A stretch of 64,000 bases of DNA from Marivivens niveibacter (lineage in GTDB: Bacteria > Pseudomonadota > Alphaproteobacteria > Rhodobacterales > Rhodobacteraceae), in contig NZ_MSPP01000001.1 of NCBI RefSeq assembly GCF_002150005.2, forward strand, positions 806,001 to 870,000. The letters run 5' to 3'. Position numbers and translations under genes: made by a program. This document shows, in pieces, positions 46,468 through 54,684 of this stretch. How positions within the stretch are numbered: position 1 is the first letter of the stretch; each line of letters begins with the position of its first letter. The notes below the pieces were generated by a model that searched no databases, was not told the origin of the DNA, and saw nothing but the letters and a program-made list of their open reading frames with translations.

Positions 46468-46695
46468 TTACTTAACAGCGTATGGCAGCAGAGCCAGGAA
46501 ACGAGCGCGTTTGATGGCTTGAGCCAGTTTGCGCTGGTTTTTGGCGCCTACAGCAGTGATGCGGGCAGGTACGATTTTGCCGCGCTCAGAGATGTAGCGC
46601 TGCAGAAGACGTGTGTCTTTGTAGTCGATTTTCGGAGCGTTTTCGCCCTCGAATGGGTCCGACTTACGACGACGGAAAAATGGTTTGGTAGCCAT
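46468..46695 (-). CDS. rpsR: 30S ribosomal protein S18
   Basis: A 75-residue basic protein. The family signature [19 protein letters not shown] and the ending [18 protein letters not shown] are intact. It binds with S6 on the 30S platform. The gap to rplI is 12 bases. Confidence 0.97.
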   Translation of the reverse strand: MATKPFFRRRKSDPFEGENAPKIDYKDTRLLQRYISERGKIVPARITAVGAKNQRKLAQAIKRARFLALLPYAVK

Positions 46696-46720
46696 GACTT
46701 AGTGTCCTTTCAAGATCGGA

Positions 46721-47074
46721 TTAGCGGCGTTCACGGCGACCTTCACGGTCGTCACGTTTCTGCATCTGAACCGATGGGCCTTCTTGGTGTTCGTCGACTT
46801 TGATGGTCAGAACACGCATGACGTCGTCATGCAGGCGCATCAGGCGTTCCATTTCCTGAACAGCCGACGAAGGTGCGTCGGTGCGCAAGAAAGCGTAGTG
46901 GCCTTTGCGGTTCTTGTTGATCTTGTAGGCCATAGTCTTGACGCCCCAGTATTCGCTCTCAACGACTTTGCCGCCGTTGTCAGCCAATACGGTGCCGAAG
47001 TGTTCGACTAGGCTTTCTGCCTGCGCGTTGGACAAGTCCTGACGCGAGATAAAGACATGCTCGTATAGTGGCAT
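46721..47074 (-). CDS. rpsF: 30S ribosomal protein S6
   Basis: A 117-residue S6, starting MPLYEHVFISRQD. I use the ATG whose AGGAG site is six bases upstream; the GTG two codons earlier has its site too close. S6 typical blocks are ENWGVKTMAYKINKNRKGHY-like (here EYWGVKTMAYKI) and the Arg/Asp/Glu-rich tail (RDDREGRRERR). It is the first gene of the rpsF-rpsR-rplI operon. Confidence 0.96.
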   Translation of the reverse strand: MPLYEHVFISRQDLSNAQAESLVEHFGTVLADNGGKVVESEYWGVKTMAYKINKNRKGHYAFLRTDAPSSAVQEMERLMRLHDDVMRVLTIKVDEHQEGPSVQMQKRDDREGRRERR

Positions 47075-47104
47075 GTGCACTCCTGTTTTTCAGCGCATTT
47101 CATA

Positions 47105-47131
47105 GGGCGGGTTTTCTTTCCGCTCCCACCC
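47105..47131 (-). promoter_or_regulatory. Stem-loop in the rpsF leader
   Basis: On the minus strand GGGTGGG can pair with CCCGCCC (one G-T pair) over a 13-base loop, about 30 bases before the rpsF start. A 5' leader structure would fit autogenous control by S6-S18, known for this operon in other bacteria. The conserved CCG-bulge form of that motif is not clearly recognisable. Confidence 0.35.
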
Positions 47132-47344
47132 ACGAGAGACTGCGCAGTTCATACGATCTGCGGAAAGATGGGGCCTTATACGCGGTTAAGCGTCAAACAC
47201 AAGACTCTGTTTGGGCTGGCCTATGGTATCTGAGAAATGGTTACCGCAAAGGTTGCGCGCAAATGCCCGAACTTCGTCTGGCGTGTGCCTGTTTTCTGCC
47301 ATTTTTACCGATTTACCTATGGTTGCAGGACAGAGGTGGATAAC

Positions 47345-47932
47345 ATGACCGCAGCCTATTCAAGTGATCATTTTTCAATCGACGCTGACTTTATCAGTCG
47401 GTTCAGCCGTTTAGAGGGGACAAACGTGCGCGAAACGCATTGGGGATACGTGATTAAAGGAACCGAAGCCGAACATTTGCGTGTCCGGCTGGCTCAGGTT
47501 GCTTCGTGTTTTTTGGGCGGCGCCTTTCTGATTTCGGCAGTGGCGCTGTGGATGTTTCCGTCCCGCGCTCTGTCGGCAGGTTTCGAACTGCATTTGGCGC
47601 TGACTTGTGTGTTTCTGGCGATTGGTTTCTTCCTAGTTCGCTACGGCACACGCGGAACCATGGTCGAAATCGAGGTCGACCTGAACGCAAAAGAATTGCG
47701 CGAAGTCGTTCGCAACCGCGCAGGGCGGCCGTCGTTATTAGGTAAATGGGCCTTTGATAGTTTTGGCGGGTTGTTCATTGATCGCAGCAAATTGTCATCG
47801 GGCGAGGCGGCGTTGATGTTGCGCTATCGCGACACAGCAACTGTGGTCGAGGTCGCAAGTGGCCCCTTAGCGCGGATCGAAAATCTGCGTGACCGTTTGG
47901 GCCGCGATGTTTTTGCGTCGCAACTACGGTGA
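47345..47932 (+). CDS. Uncharacterised two-helix membrane protein
   Basis: A 195-residue protein with a soluble N-terminus, two adjacent transmembrane helices (about residues 50-105, VASCFLGGAFLISAVALWMF and LHLALTCVFLAIGFFLV) and a soluble C-terminal domain of about 90 residues (LNAKELREVVRNRAG, GGLFIDRSKL). The start is the ATG after GAGG; the frame is open 36 codons upstream. No recognised family. It is followed by fabD 87 bases later. Confidence 0.7.
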   Translation: MTAAYSSDHFSIDADFISRFSRLEGTNVRETHWGYVIKGTEAEHLRVRLAQVASCFLGGAFLISAVALWMFPSRALSAGFELHLALTCVFLAIGFFLVRYGTRGTMVEIEVDLNAKELREVVRNRAGRPSLLGKWAFDSFGGLFIDRSKLSSGEAALMLRYRDTATVVEVASGPLARIENLRDRLGRDVFASQLR

Positions 47933-48019
47933 TCCAAACCGCCCAATGCCCCGTGTTCCTTGTGATTGACGCCCAGTCACGCTAATGCAGGTCCAAACAG
48001 GACCAAAGGGGCATTCTAG

Positions 48020-48958
48020 ATGCGTGCATTCGTTTTTCCGGGGCAGGGCGCTCAGACCATCGGTATGGGCAAGGCGCTGGCAGAGGCATATCCAGCCGCT
48101 CAGGCTATTTTCGATGAAGTTGACGACGCGTTGGGCGAAAAGCTGTCTGCGCTGATCTGGGAAGGCGACATCGAAACGCTGACCCTTACCGCAAACGCGC
48201 AGCCTGCGCTGATGGCGACGTCGCTGGCGGCTATGCGCGCGCTAGAGGCTGAAGGCGTTGCAATTACCGCAGCCGATTTCGTAGCGGGCCATTCGCTAGG
48301 TGAATATTCGGCACTGGCTGCGGCTGGTGCCTTGTCTGTTGCGGATACCGCACGTCTGCTCCGCATTCGTGGCAATGCAATGCAATCGGCCGTGCCTGTC
48401 GGTGTTGGTGCAATGGCCGCTTTGTTGGGGCTGGATTTCGAAACCGCCAAAGCTGTTGCTGATGAGGCTGCCCAAGGCCAGATCTGTCAGGCGGCGAACG
48501 ACAATGACCCAAGCCAGGTTGTGGTATCCGGTCACAAAGAAGCCGTAGAGCGCGCGCTGACCATCGCCAAAGAAAAAGGCGCAAAGCGCGCGCTGTTGCT
48601 GCCGGTATCCGCACCATTCCATTGCGCATTGATGCAGCCCGCCGCAGACGCAATGGCCGAAGCTTTGGATGACGTGACCATCAACGAACCAGCCGTTCCA
48701 GTTGTTGCAAACGTCCGCGCGTCGGCTGTGACTGATCCTGCGTTGATCCGTTCGCTGCTGGTTGAACAGGTCACCGGTTCTGTCCGTTGGCGCGAAAGCG
48801 TTCTGTGGATGGGTGAGCAGGGCGTGACCGAAGCGTGGGAAATCGGTGCAGGCAAAGCGCTGTCTGGCATGATCAAACGCATCAACAAAGCAATCGCGCC
48901 AACCGCTGTTGGCACCCCTTATGATGTCGCCGCCGCTGTTGCCGCGCTGAACAACTAA
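48020..48958 (+). CDS. fabD: Malonyl-CoA:ACP transacylase
   Basis: A 312-residue acyltransferase that loads malonyl groups onto acyl carrier protein. The N-terminal VFPGQGAQTIGMG and the nucleophile elbow GHSLGEYSAL (Ser near residue 92) are intact, as is the catalytic His region (PVSAPFHCALM). It precedes fabG by 15 bases, giving the fabD-fabG order. Confidence 0.97.
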   Translation: MRAFVFPGQGAQTIGMGKALAEAYPAAQAIFDEVDDALGEKLSALIWEGDIETLTLTANAQPALMATSLAAMRALEAEGVAITAADFVAGHSLGEYSALAAAGALSVADTARLLRIRGNAMQSAVPVGVGAMAALLGLDFETAKAVADEAAQGQICQAANDNDPSQVVVSGHKEAVERALTIAKEKGAKRALLLPVSAPFHCALMQPAADAMAEALDDVTINEPAVPVVANVRASAVTDPALIRSLLVEQVTGSVRWRESVLWMGEQGVTEAWEIGAGKALSGMIKRINKAIAPTAVGTPYDVAAAVAALNN

Positions 48959-48973
48959 GAAATAGGTATTAAT

Positions 48974-49711
48974 ATGTTTGATCTAACTGGAAAGAACGCT
49001 CTTGTTACTGGCGCGTCCGGCGGCATCGGTGCGGAAATCGCCAAAGCGTTGCACGCGGCTGGCGCGACCGTTGGTCTGTCGGGCACTCGCGTTGAGCCGC
49101 TAGAGGCGCTGGCTGCTGAACTGGGCGAACGCGCGCATGTTCTGCCATGTAACCTAAGCGACGCTGCGGCCGTTGACGCGCTGCCAAAACAAGCAGCAGA
49201 AGCGATGGGTTCGGTTGATATTCTGATCAACAACGCTGGCATCACCCGCGACCAAATTTTCATGCGCATGTCGGATGATGAATGGGCTTCGGTTCTAGAG
49301 GTTAACCTGACCTCGACCATGCGTCTGTGCAAAGGCGTCATTCGCGGCATGATGAAATCCCGTTGGGGCCGTATCGTGAACATTTCGTCCATCGTTGGTG
49401 CAACAGGTAACCCGGGTCAGGCAAACTATGCCGCGTCCAAAGCGGGCATGATCGGCATGTCGAAATCCATCGCATACGAGGTCGCCAGCCGCGGTATCAC
49501 CGTGAACTGCGTGGCACCTGGTTTCATTGCGACCGCGATGACTGACAAACTGAACGACGATCAAAAAGAAACCATCAACAAACAGATCCCTGCTGCACGC
49601 ATGGGTACGCCAGCGGAAATCGCAGCTGCTGTATTGTACCTGGCAAGCCAAGAGGCTGGTTACACCACAGGCGCGACGATCCACGTCAATGGCGGGATGG
49701 CGATGCTGTAA
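48974..49711 (+). CDS. fabG: 3-oxoacyl-ACP reductase
   Basis: A 245-residue short-chain dehydrogenase reducing beta-ketoacyl-ACP with NADPH. The cofactor motif TGASGGIG is near residue 13; the catalytic Ser, Tyr and Lys are in NISSIVGATGNPGQ and NYAASKAG; NNAG is present. The ending YTTGATIHVNGGMAML is typical of FabG. Confidence 0.97.
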   Translation: MFDLTGKNALVTGASGGIGAEIAKALHAAGATVGLSGTRVEPLEALAAELGERAHVLPCNLSDAAAVDALPKQAAEAMGSVDILINNAGITRDQIFMRMSDDEWASVLEVNLTSTMRLCKGVIRGMMKSRWGRIVNISSIVGATGNPGQANYAASKAGMIGMSKSIAYEVASRGITVNCVAPGFIATAMTDKLNDDQKETINKQIPAARMGTPAEIAAAVLYLASQEAGYTTGATIHVNGGMAML

Positions 49712-49758
49712 GGCACGGATTATCCGTTCGGATAGTTTTTTTATGCGAATTTGCTCTT

Positions 49759-49786
49759 AGGGGTGGCTTTTGGCCGCCCCTTTTTA
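49759..49786 (+). terminator. Terminator of fabD-fabG
   Basis: AGGGGTGGC pairs with GCCGCCCCT (one G-T pair) around a five-base loop, followed by a T-run. A weaker stem (TATCC with GGATA) with T-run lies about 30 bases upstream. Confidence 0.8.
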
Positions 49787-49822
49787 TTAGAATAAAATCA
49801 ATAAAAATAGACGGGGCATCTT

Positions 49823-50413
49823 ATGGGGCGTAAGGCAGGATTTACGGACGAACAGGTGTTTGTGTGGCTGGCAGATCATCTGGCACAGGCACCGGGCGTG
49901 ACCGTACAACAAGTATCTAAAGGCACAGGCGTTTCGGTCGGGTCGCTATATCACCGCTATGGTTCGATGGAGGGACTGCTGGCGGAAAGCTGGTTGTGGG
50001 CACACGGAAAATATCGCGAACTTATTGACGGCGCATTCGAACATACTGGCGTGCGGGGTGCGGTGCGGGCATCGTTGCGTGGTTTGGTGTTGGCGGGGGA
50101 ATGCCGTTCGGCTGCAAACCTGTTGTTTGCAGTGCCTGAACGTTATTTGGTTCGCGGCGGAATCGAACAGGCGATTTCTACCCGAATCCAAAAAGAAAAA
50201 ACGGCCTTCAACAATTTGATTTCCGCTTTTGCCAAGCGTGAAGAGTTTGATGCAGAAACGATTGAATTGGCGGTCATTCAGATGCCAAAGGCGATTTTGC
50301 AGAAATATCTACCCTTTGAGGAAATTCCCGAGGCGGTTTCGTTCTATATTAAAAAGACCTGCCGCATGATCGTGACGAACCCGATTAACGTTACAGAGCC
50401 AGAGCCTGCGTGA
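49823..50413 (+). CDS. TetR/AcrR family transcriptional regulator
   Basis: A 196-residue regulator. The N-terminal helix-turn-helix (TVQQVSKGTGVSVGSLYHRYGSMEGLLAESW) is typical of TetR proteins. The C-terminal ligand domain is not recognisable as a specific subfamily. It stands between fabG and acpP, so control of the fatty acid genes or of membrane functions is plausible, but no evidence beyond location supports it. Confidence 0.85.
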   Translation: MGRKAGFTDEQVFVWLADHLAQAPGVTVQQVSKGTGVSVGSLYHRYGSMEGLLAESWLWAHGKYRELIDGAFEHTGVRGAVRASLRGLVLAGECRSAANLLFAVPERYLVRGGIEQAISTRIQKEKTAFNNLISAFAKREEFDAETIELAVIQMPKAILQKYLPFEEIPEAVSFYIKKTCRMIVTNPINVTEPEPA

Positions 50414-50419
50414 AAGCGT

Positions 50420-50447
50420 TTGCCTTGGCGTCAATCTCTGCTATAGG
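50420..50447 (+). promoter_or_regulatory. acpP promoter
   Basis: TTGCCT and TATAGG are 16 bases apart, a fair sigma-70 type -35/-10 pair. The predicted start lies about 120 bases before acpP, leaving a long leader. The similar TTGCCC-17-CTATTG pair precedes fabF. Confidence 0.45.
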
Positions 50448-50466
50448 CGCATGGAGTTTTCCGGAT

Positions 50467-50533
50467 GACCCCTTATATAGGGTCGGTCGGAATTGTCCCC
50501 ACGGGGGCAGTTAAACCGCCCTCCGGGGCAATT
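50467..50533 (+). promoter_or_regulatory. Structured leader of acpP
   Basis: The leader contains GACCC-8-GGGTC. It then contains AATTGTCCCC paired with GGGGCAATT (a nine-base outer stem) around an inner GGGGGC/GCCC pair. The two parts can form successive hairpins just before the ribosome-binding site. A post-transcriptional role, for example control of this very highly expressed gene, is possible. Confidence 0.4.
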
Positions 50534-50571
50534 AAAGTAGGGCAAAAGCCCATTGAACGTGAGGACTTGAA

Positions 50572-50805
50572 ATGAGCGACGTTGCAGATCGTGTTCGCAA
50601 AATCGTAGTTGAGCACCTGGGTGTTGAAGAAGAAAAAGTAACCGAGAACGCTTCGTTCATCGATGACCTGGGCGCAGACAGCCTGGACACCGTTGAGCTG
50701 GTAATGGCGTTCGAAGAAGAATTCGGCATCGAAATCCCAGACGACGCTGCTGAAACCATCCAGACTTTCGGCGACGCTGTAAAATTCATCTCCGAAGCTC
50801 AGTAA
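50572..50805 (+). CDS. acpP: Acyl carrier protein
   Basis: A 77-residue acidic protein. The phosphopantetheine attachment Ser is in [11 protein letters not shown] near residue 37. It carries growing acyl chains for fatty acid synthesis and lipid A synthesis. Length and charge are normal. A GTGAGG ribosome-binding site precedes it. Confidence 0.97.
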   Translation: MSDVADRVRKIVVEHLGVEEEKVTENASFIDDLGADSLDTVELVMAFEEEFGIEIPDDAAETIQTFGDAVKFISEAQ

Positions 50806-50832
50806 TTTTACTGACGCATCGTAGAGAGGCGG

Positions 50833-50863
50833 GCGGCATCCTTTTGGGTGCCGCTTTTCTTTT
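50833..50863 (+). terminator. Terminator of acpP
   Basis: GCGGCATCC pairs with GGGTGCCGC (one G-T pair) over a TTTT loop, then a T-rich tail. Confidence 0.85.
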
Positions 50864-50872
50864 GGTTGGCGC

Positions 50873-51676
50873 CTAGTTGAAAAACGCAGGCACCAAAGTG
50901 GCCAGATCAGATTTTGACAAAGGCCTGCCGAATTTCAGACCGCAATAATGTGCATTGGCCCACATTTTTTGGGCAGAGATGGCGCCAGTTTCCAGATGAA
51001 CGGACATCGGGCGGTCTATCGCATTCGGGCCAGAATGAAATTTCACCTTTGCCCCTTCGCGGCTGATGTCGAAAAGGGTCGCGTCATGCTTGTCATCATC
51101 GATTTGGACAATTGTTTTGATATGGCAGGCATAGCGCTGCGCACGCCTTGTTTTGCGCGTGGCAAAAAACGCAAATATCGAAATGCCGAAAGTAGCGGCG
51201 AATATGGCGCCGATGATGCTGGTTATAATTTGGACCGGTTGAATAGATGCGGGCGTTTGTTGATTTTCGGGGGTTGCCGGCGGCGTCGTAAGGCATGGTT
51301 CGCCCAAAATACGCAAGATCGAGGTCGCCCTAGTCAGAATTGGCTCGGCTCGCGCCGCACGGGTCTGCGCGCCGATAGTATTGCCTATTCGTAGATCAAA
51401 AATGCTGTTTTTGGTTTCCGCTGCCGCGTGGATGATTGTGCTTAGTTGATCGGCAGTAGAGTAGGACCGCAACGCGTTGTGAACGGTCGCGCTATCTAGT
51501 TTGATATGGGTTGTCCGCAGAAAAAATACCGCCTCGATCGGTGGTGGGCTGGTTTCTGAAATCTGGATGTGAGCGCCAAATACCCGATCCAAATCTGCTA
51601 CTAGATTGCAATCAATCGCGGCAAACGTGCGAAAAGGCAGAAAAAAGAGGAAAACATAGCTGAAAATACGCGACAT
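50873..51676 (-). CDS. PilZ-domain membrane protein
   Basis: A 267-residue protein with an N-terminal signal-type segment (MSRIFSYVFLFFLPFRTFA), a periplasmic region and one internal transmembrane helix (about residues 165-185, ITSIIGAIFAATFGISIFAFFA). A C-terminal PilZ domain follows: RRAQRY and DISREGAKV fit the RxxxR...DxSxxG pattern that binds cyclic di-GMP. The start is the ATG; a TTG nine codons upstream also opens the frame. It lies antisense between acpP and fabF. A receptor linking periplasm and c-di-GMP is an inference. Confidence 0.75.
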   Translation of the reverse strand: MSRIFSYVFLFFLPFRTFAAIDCNLVADLDRVFGAHIQISETSPPPIEAVFFLRTTHIKLDSATVHNALRSYSTADQLSTIIHAAAETKNSIFDLRIGNTIGAQTRAARAEPILTRATSILRILGEPCLTTPPATPENQQTPASIQPVQIITSIIGAIFAATFGISIFAFFATRKTRRAQRYACHIKTIVQIDDDKHDATLFDISREGAKVKFHSGPNAIDRPMSVHLETGAISAQKMWANAHYCGLKFGRPLSKSDLATLVPAFFN

Positions 51677-51733
51677 ATTGTGGATGTAGCCTATGAATCC
51701 CAATGGATAGTAAACGGTCTGCCGTGGTTTGAC

Positions 51734-51762
51734 TTGCCCATTAGGGGGCGAACAGGCTATTG
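51734..51762 (+). promoter_or_regulatory. fabF promoter
   Basis: TTGCCC and CTATTG are separated by 17 bases, about 35 bases before the fabF start. The shape is like the acpP promoter. Confidence 0.35.
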
Positions 51763-51796
51763 GGGGCCAAGAGAATTCAAGAGCTGAGGGCAGAAA

Positions 51797-53056
51797 ATGC
51801 GCCGTGTCGTAGTAACAGGATTGGGTCTAGTCACACCATTGGCTGACGGGGTCGAAGAAACTTGGACCCGTCTGCTGGACGGACAATCGGGCGCAGGGCC
51901 CATCACGCAGTTTGATCCAGAGGGTCTGGCAACCACTTATGCGTGCGAAGTAAAGCGCGGTGATGGTACTAACGGCACCTTTGATGCCGCAAAATACATG
52001 GCACCAAAAGAACAGCGCAAAGTGGATGATTTCATTTTGTTCGGTGTCGCAGCTGCACAGCAAGCGGTTGAAGATTCCGGCTGGGTTCCTGAAACCGAAG
52101 AGCAGAAAAACCGCACTGGTGTTCTGATTGGTTCGGGTATCGGTGGTCTTAAATCCATCGCTGATACTGCCGTGATGATCGAAGAAAAAGGCCCGCGCCG
52201 CGTATCGCCATTCTTTATTCCCGGTGCGCTGATCAACCTGATCTCTGGTCAGGTTTCGATTAAATATGATTTCAAAGGTCCGAACCATTCGGTCGTGACC
52301 GCATGTTCAACCGGTGCGCACGCGATTGGTGATGCGGCCCGTCTGATCAAATACGGCGCAGCAGACGTTATGGTTGCTGGTGGCGCAGAGGCAGCGATTT
52401 GTAAAATCGGTATCGCTGGTTTTAACGCGTGTAAGGCGCTGTCCACCAAAGGCGCAGAAGATCCGAAATCGGCATCGCGTCCGTATGATGCGGACCGTGA
52501 TGGGTTCGTTATGGGCGAAGGCGCTGGTATCGTAGTTCTGGAAGATTACGAACACGCCAGAGCGCGCGGTGCGAAAATCTACGCCGAGGTTCTGGGTTAC
52601 GGTATGTCGGGCGATGCATATCACATCACCGCACCTTCCGAGGACGGCGAAGGCGCAGGCCGCTGCATGGAAGCAGCCCTGAAAGACGCAGGTATCGAAC
52701 CATCGGCGATTGATTACATCAACGCGCATGGCACATCGACCATGGCCGATACCATCGAACTGGGCGCGGTTGAACGTTTGCTGGGCGACAGCGCAAGCAA
52801 GGTGACAATGTCGTCGACTAAATCGATGACTGGTCACCTATTGGGTGCTGCTGGTGCAATCGAGGGTATCTTTGCGATCCTAGCGATCCGCGATCAGGTT
52901 GCGCCTCCGACCATCAACTTGGACAACCCAGCGGTTGAAACCAAAGTTGATTTGGCACCGAACAAAAAAGTCGAACGTGAAATCAATGTCGCTTTGTCGA
53001 ACTCGTTCGGTTTCGGCGGCACCAACGCAAGCGTGATTTTCGGGAAAGTCAGCTAA
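51797..53056 (+). CDS. fabF: 3-oxoacyl-ACP synthase II
   Basis: A 419-residue condensing enzyme that elongates acyl-ACP. The active-site Cys is in TACSTGAHAIGDA near residue 173, the first His in NAHGTSTMADTIE, and the second in STKSMTGHLLGAAGAIE. The glycine-rich end (NSFGFGGTNASVIF) is typical. mltG starts on the next base after its stop codon. Confidence 0.97.
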   Translation: MRRVVVTGLGLVTPLADGVEETWTRLLDGQSGAGPITQFDPEGLATTYACEVKRGDGTNGTFDAAKYMAPKEQRKVDDFILFGVAAAQQAVEDSGWVPETEEQKNRTGVLIGSGIGGLKSIADTAVMIEEKGPRRVSPFFIPGALINLISGQVSIKYDFKGPNHSVVTACSTGAHAIGDAARLIKYGAADVMVAGGAEAAICKIGIAGFNACKALSTKGAEDPKSASRPYDADRDGFVMGEGAGIVVLEDYEHARARGAKIYAEVLGYGMSGDAYHITAPSEDGEGAGRCMEAALKDAGIEPSAIDYINAHGTSTMADTIELGAVERLLGDSASKVTMSSTKSMTGHLLGAAGAIEGIFAILAIRDQVAPPTINLDNPAVETKVDLAPNKKVEREINVALSNSFGFGGTNASVIFGKVS

Positions 53057-54214
53057 ATGTGGAAGGCCATCGCGTCGAATGCACTGACGCTGTTTATCGT
53101 GATCTTGTTCCTACTGGGTGGTGTCATCCTGTGGGGCAAGGATCAGTATGTCGCCGAAGGTCCGTTAGAGCAGGGTGTCTGTTTCAAGGTTGAAAGCGGC
53201 ACAGTGTTTCGGCGCGTGGCCCCGCAGTTAGAAGAAATCGACGCCATTGCGAACCTGACGGTGTTCAATATCGGTGTGAAATATTCGGGTCTGGAAAGCC
53301 AGCTGAAGGCGGGCAGTTTCCTGCTAACGCCTGGTATGTCGATGGATGAAATTGCGCACGAATTGACCCGTTCGGGCCAAAGCTCTTGCGGATCGGAAAT
53401 TGTGTACCGTGTTGGCGTTAATGCGGCGACAGCCGAATTGCGCGCTACAAATCCAGAAACGGGCGCATACGAAGAACTGGCTCAGTTCGATCTGGGCGCT
53501 GCCGATGTGCCATCTGTTTTTGTGGATGCTGCTGCGGATGATGACACGGAATTCCGCGTGGTGATCGCAGAAGGTGTCACCAGCTGGCAGGTTCTAAACA
53601 GCCTGTCGTCGATTGGCGTGCTGGAACATGATGTCGACACTGTCCCCGCCGAAGGGAGCCTTGCGCCGAATAGCTATTATTTCGCACCGGGCGATAGTGT
53701 TAGCGAATTGATCAATGAAATGGTCACAGCGCAGGCAGCGATTTTGGCCGAGGCATGGGAAGGTCGTGACGATGACCTGCCATTTGATACGCCTGAAGAA
53801 GCGCTAATCCTTGCGTCCATTGTTGAAAAGGAAACTGGCATCGCGGGTGAACGTCCGCAGGTTGCCAGCGTTTTTGTCAATCGTTTGCGTCAAGGTATGC
53901 GCCTGCAAACAGACCCCACAGTGATCTATGGCATCACCAACGGTGAAGGTGTGTTAGGGCGCGGCATTCGCCGCAGCGAATTGGATCGTGCGACGCCATA
54001 CAACACCTATCAAATCGACGGCTTGCCACCGACCCCGATCGCGAACCCAGGGCGCGATGCGATCTTTGCCGCCGTTAATCCAGACGAAACGGATTACATT
54101 TTCTTTGTGGCGAAAACGCTGAATGCCTCTGACGGTCACGCTTTTGCTGTGACATTGGCCGAACACAATCGAAACGTGGCGAATTTGCGCGCGTTAGAGG
54201 CCGCGGCGCAATAA
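53057..54214 (+). CDS. mltG: Endolytic murein transglycosylase MltG
   Basis: A 385-residue inner-membrane protein with an N-terminal helix (ALTLFIVILFLLGGVILWG) and a YceG-type catalytic domain in its last half. The catalytic Glu is in ILASIVEKETGIAGERPQVASVF near residue 260. MltG cuts nascent glycan strands during peptidoglycan growth. It directly follows fabF, as in many alphaproteobacteria, and the GTA cluster begins after it. Confidence 0.92.
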   Translation: MWKAIASNALTLFIVILFLLGGVILWGKDQYVAEGPLEQGVCFKVESGTVFRRVAPQLEEIDAIANLTVFNIGVKYSGLESQLKAGSFLLTPGMSMDEIAHELTRSGQSSCGSEIVYRVGVNAATAELRATNPETGAYEELAQFDLGAADVPSVFVDAAADDDTEFRVVIAEGVTSWQVLNSLSSIGVLEHDVDTVPAEGSLAPNSYYFAPGDSVSELINEMVTAQAAILAEAWEGRDDDLPFDTPEEALILASIVEKETGIAGERPQVASVFVNRLRQGMRLQTDPTVIYGITNGEGVLGRGIRRSELDRATPYNTYQIDGLPPTPIANPGRDAIFAAVNPDETDYIFFVAKTLNASDGHAFAVTLAEHNRNVANLRALEAAAQ

Positions 54215-54249
54215 CGCGCGGTGCGTTAAGGCGATAATGATCAAGACAG

Positions 54250-54268
54250 GCGTAGGGTGATCCTACGC
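54250..54268. repeat. Short inverted repeat after mltG
   Basis: GCGTAGG-5-CCTACGC, a perfect seven-base hairpin without T-run. It stands 12 bases before the mltG terminator. Confidence 0.55.
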
Positions 54269-54278
54269 TAGAGACGCG

Positions 54279-54308
54279 AAAGGCGGTCCATAGCGGGCCG
54301 CCTTTTTC
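54279..54308 (+). terminator. Terminator of mltG
   Basis: AAAGGCGGTCC pairs with GGGCCGCCTTT (one G-T pair) around a five-base loop, followed by a short T-run. It separates mltG from the GTA genes. Confidence 0.8.
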
Positions 54309-54354
54309 GTTGCTCACCCATGTGGCGGAGATACCCAAAACAGGCATCAGAACC

Positions 54355-54684
54355 ATGACGGGACAAAACACACAGCAACATACCGCAGCCCAAGCCAAAG
54401 TAGATGATTTGAGGCAGGTCTATCAAAGCGCGGGCAGGGTGTTGCACGGACTGATTATTCGCGCCGAAGAGGGCGACGCGGATTCAGCAAAGAAACTGAC
54501 CAACCAAATTGGAGTGCTGACAGAGCTGTTCGCGCGATTGCGCAAAGCCGAGGACGCATTCGAGGATAAATTCGGAGAAGGAACTCGGGATGGAGACATC
54601 GATTTCGACGCCGTTCGACTGTCGATCGGGCGCAGACTTGATCGCATCCGGCACAGCCGAACAACAGGCGGCATTTTTGGATGA
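54355..54684 (+). CDS. GTA small terminase-like protein (g1)
   Basis: A 109-residue mostly helical protein (QQHTAAQAKVDDLRQVYQ; LTELFARLRKAEDAFEDKFG), in the position and size of RcGTA gene 1, now regarded as a small terminase. The start is the only in-frame ATG. The last 95 bases overlap terL in another frame. Naming by position and length is firmer than by motif. Confidence 0.72.
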   Translation: MTGQNTQQHTAAQAKVDDLRQVYQSAGRVLHGLIIRAEEGDADSAKKLTNQIGVLTELFARLRKAEDAFEDKFGEGTRDGDIDFDAVRLSIGRRLDRIRHSRTTGGIFG

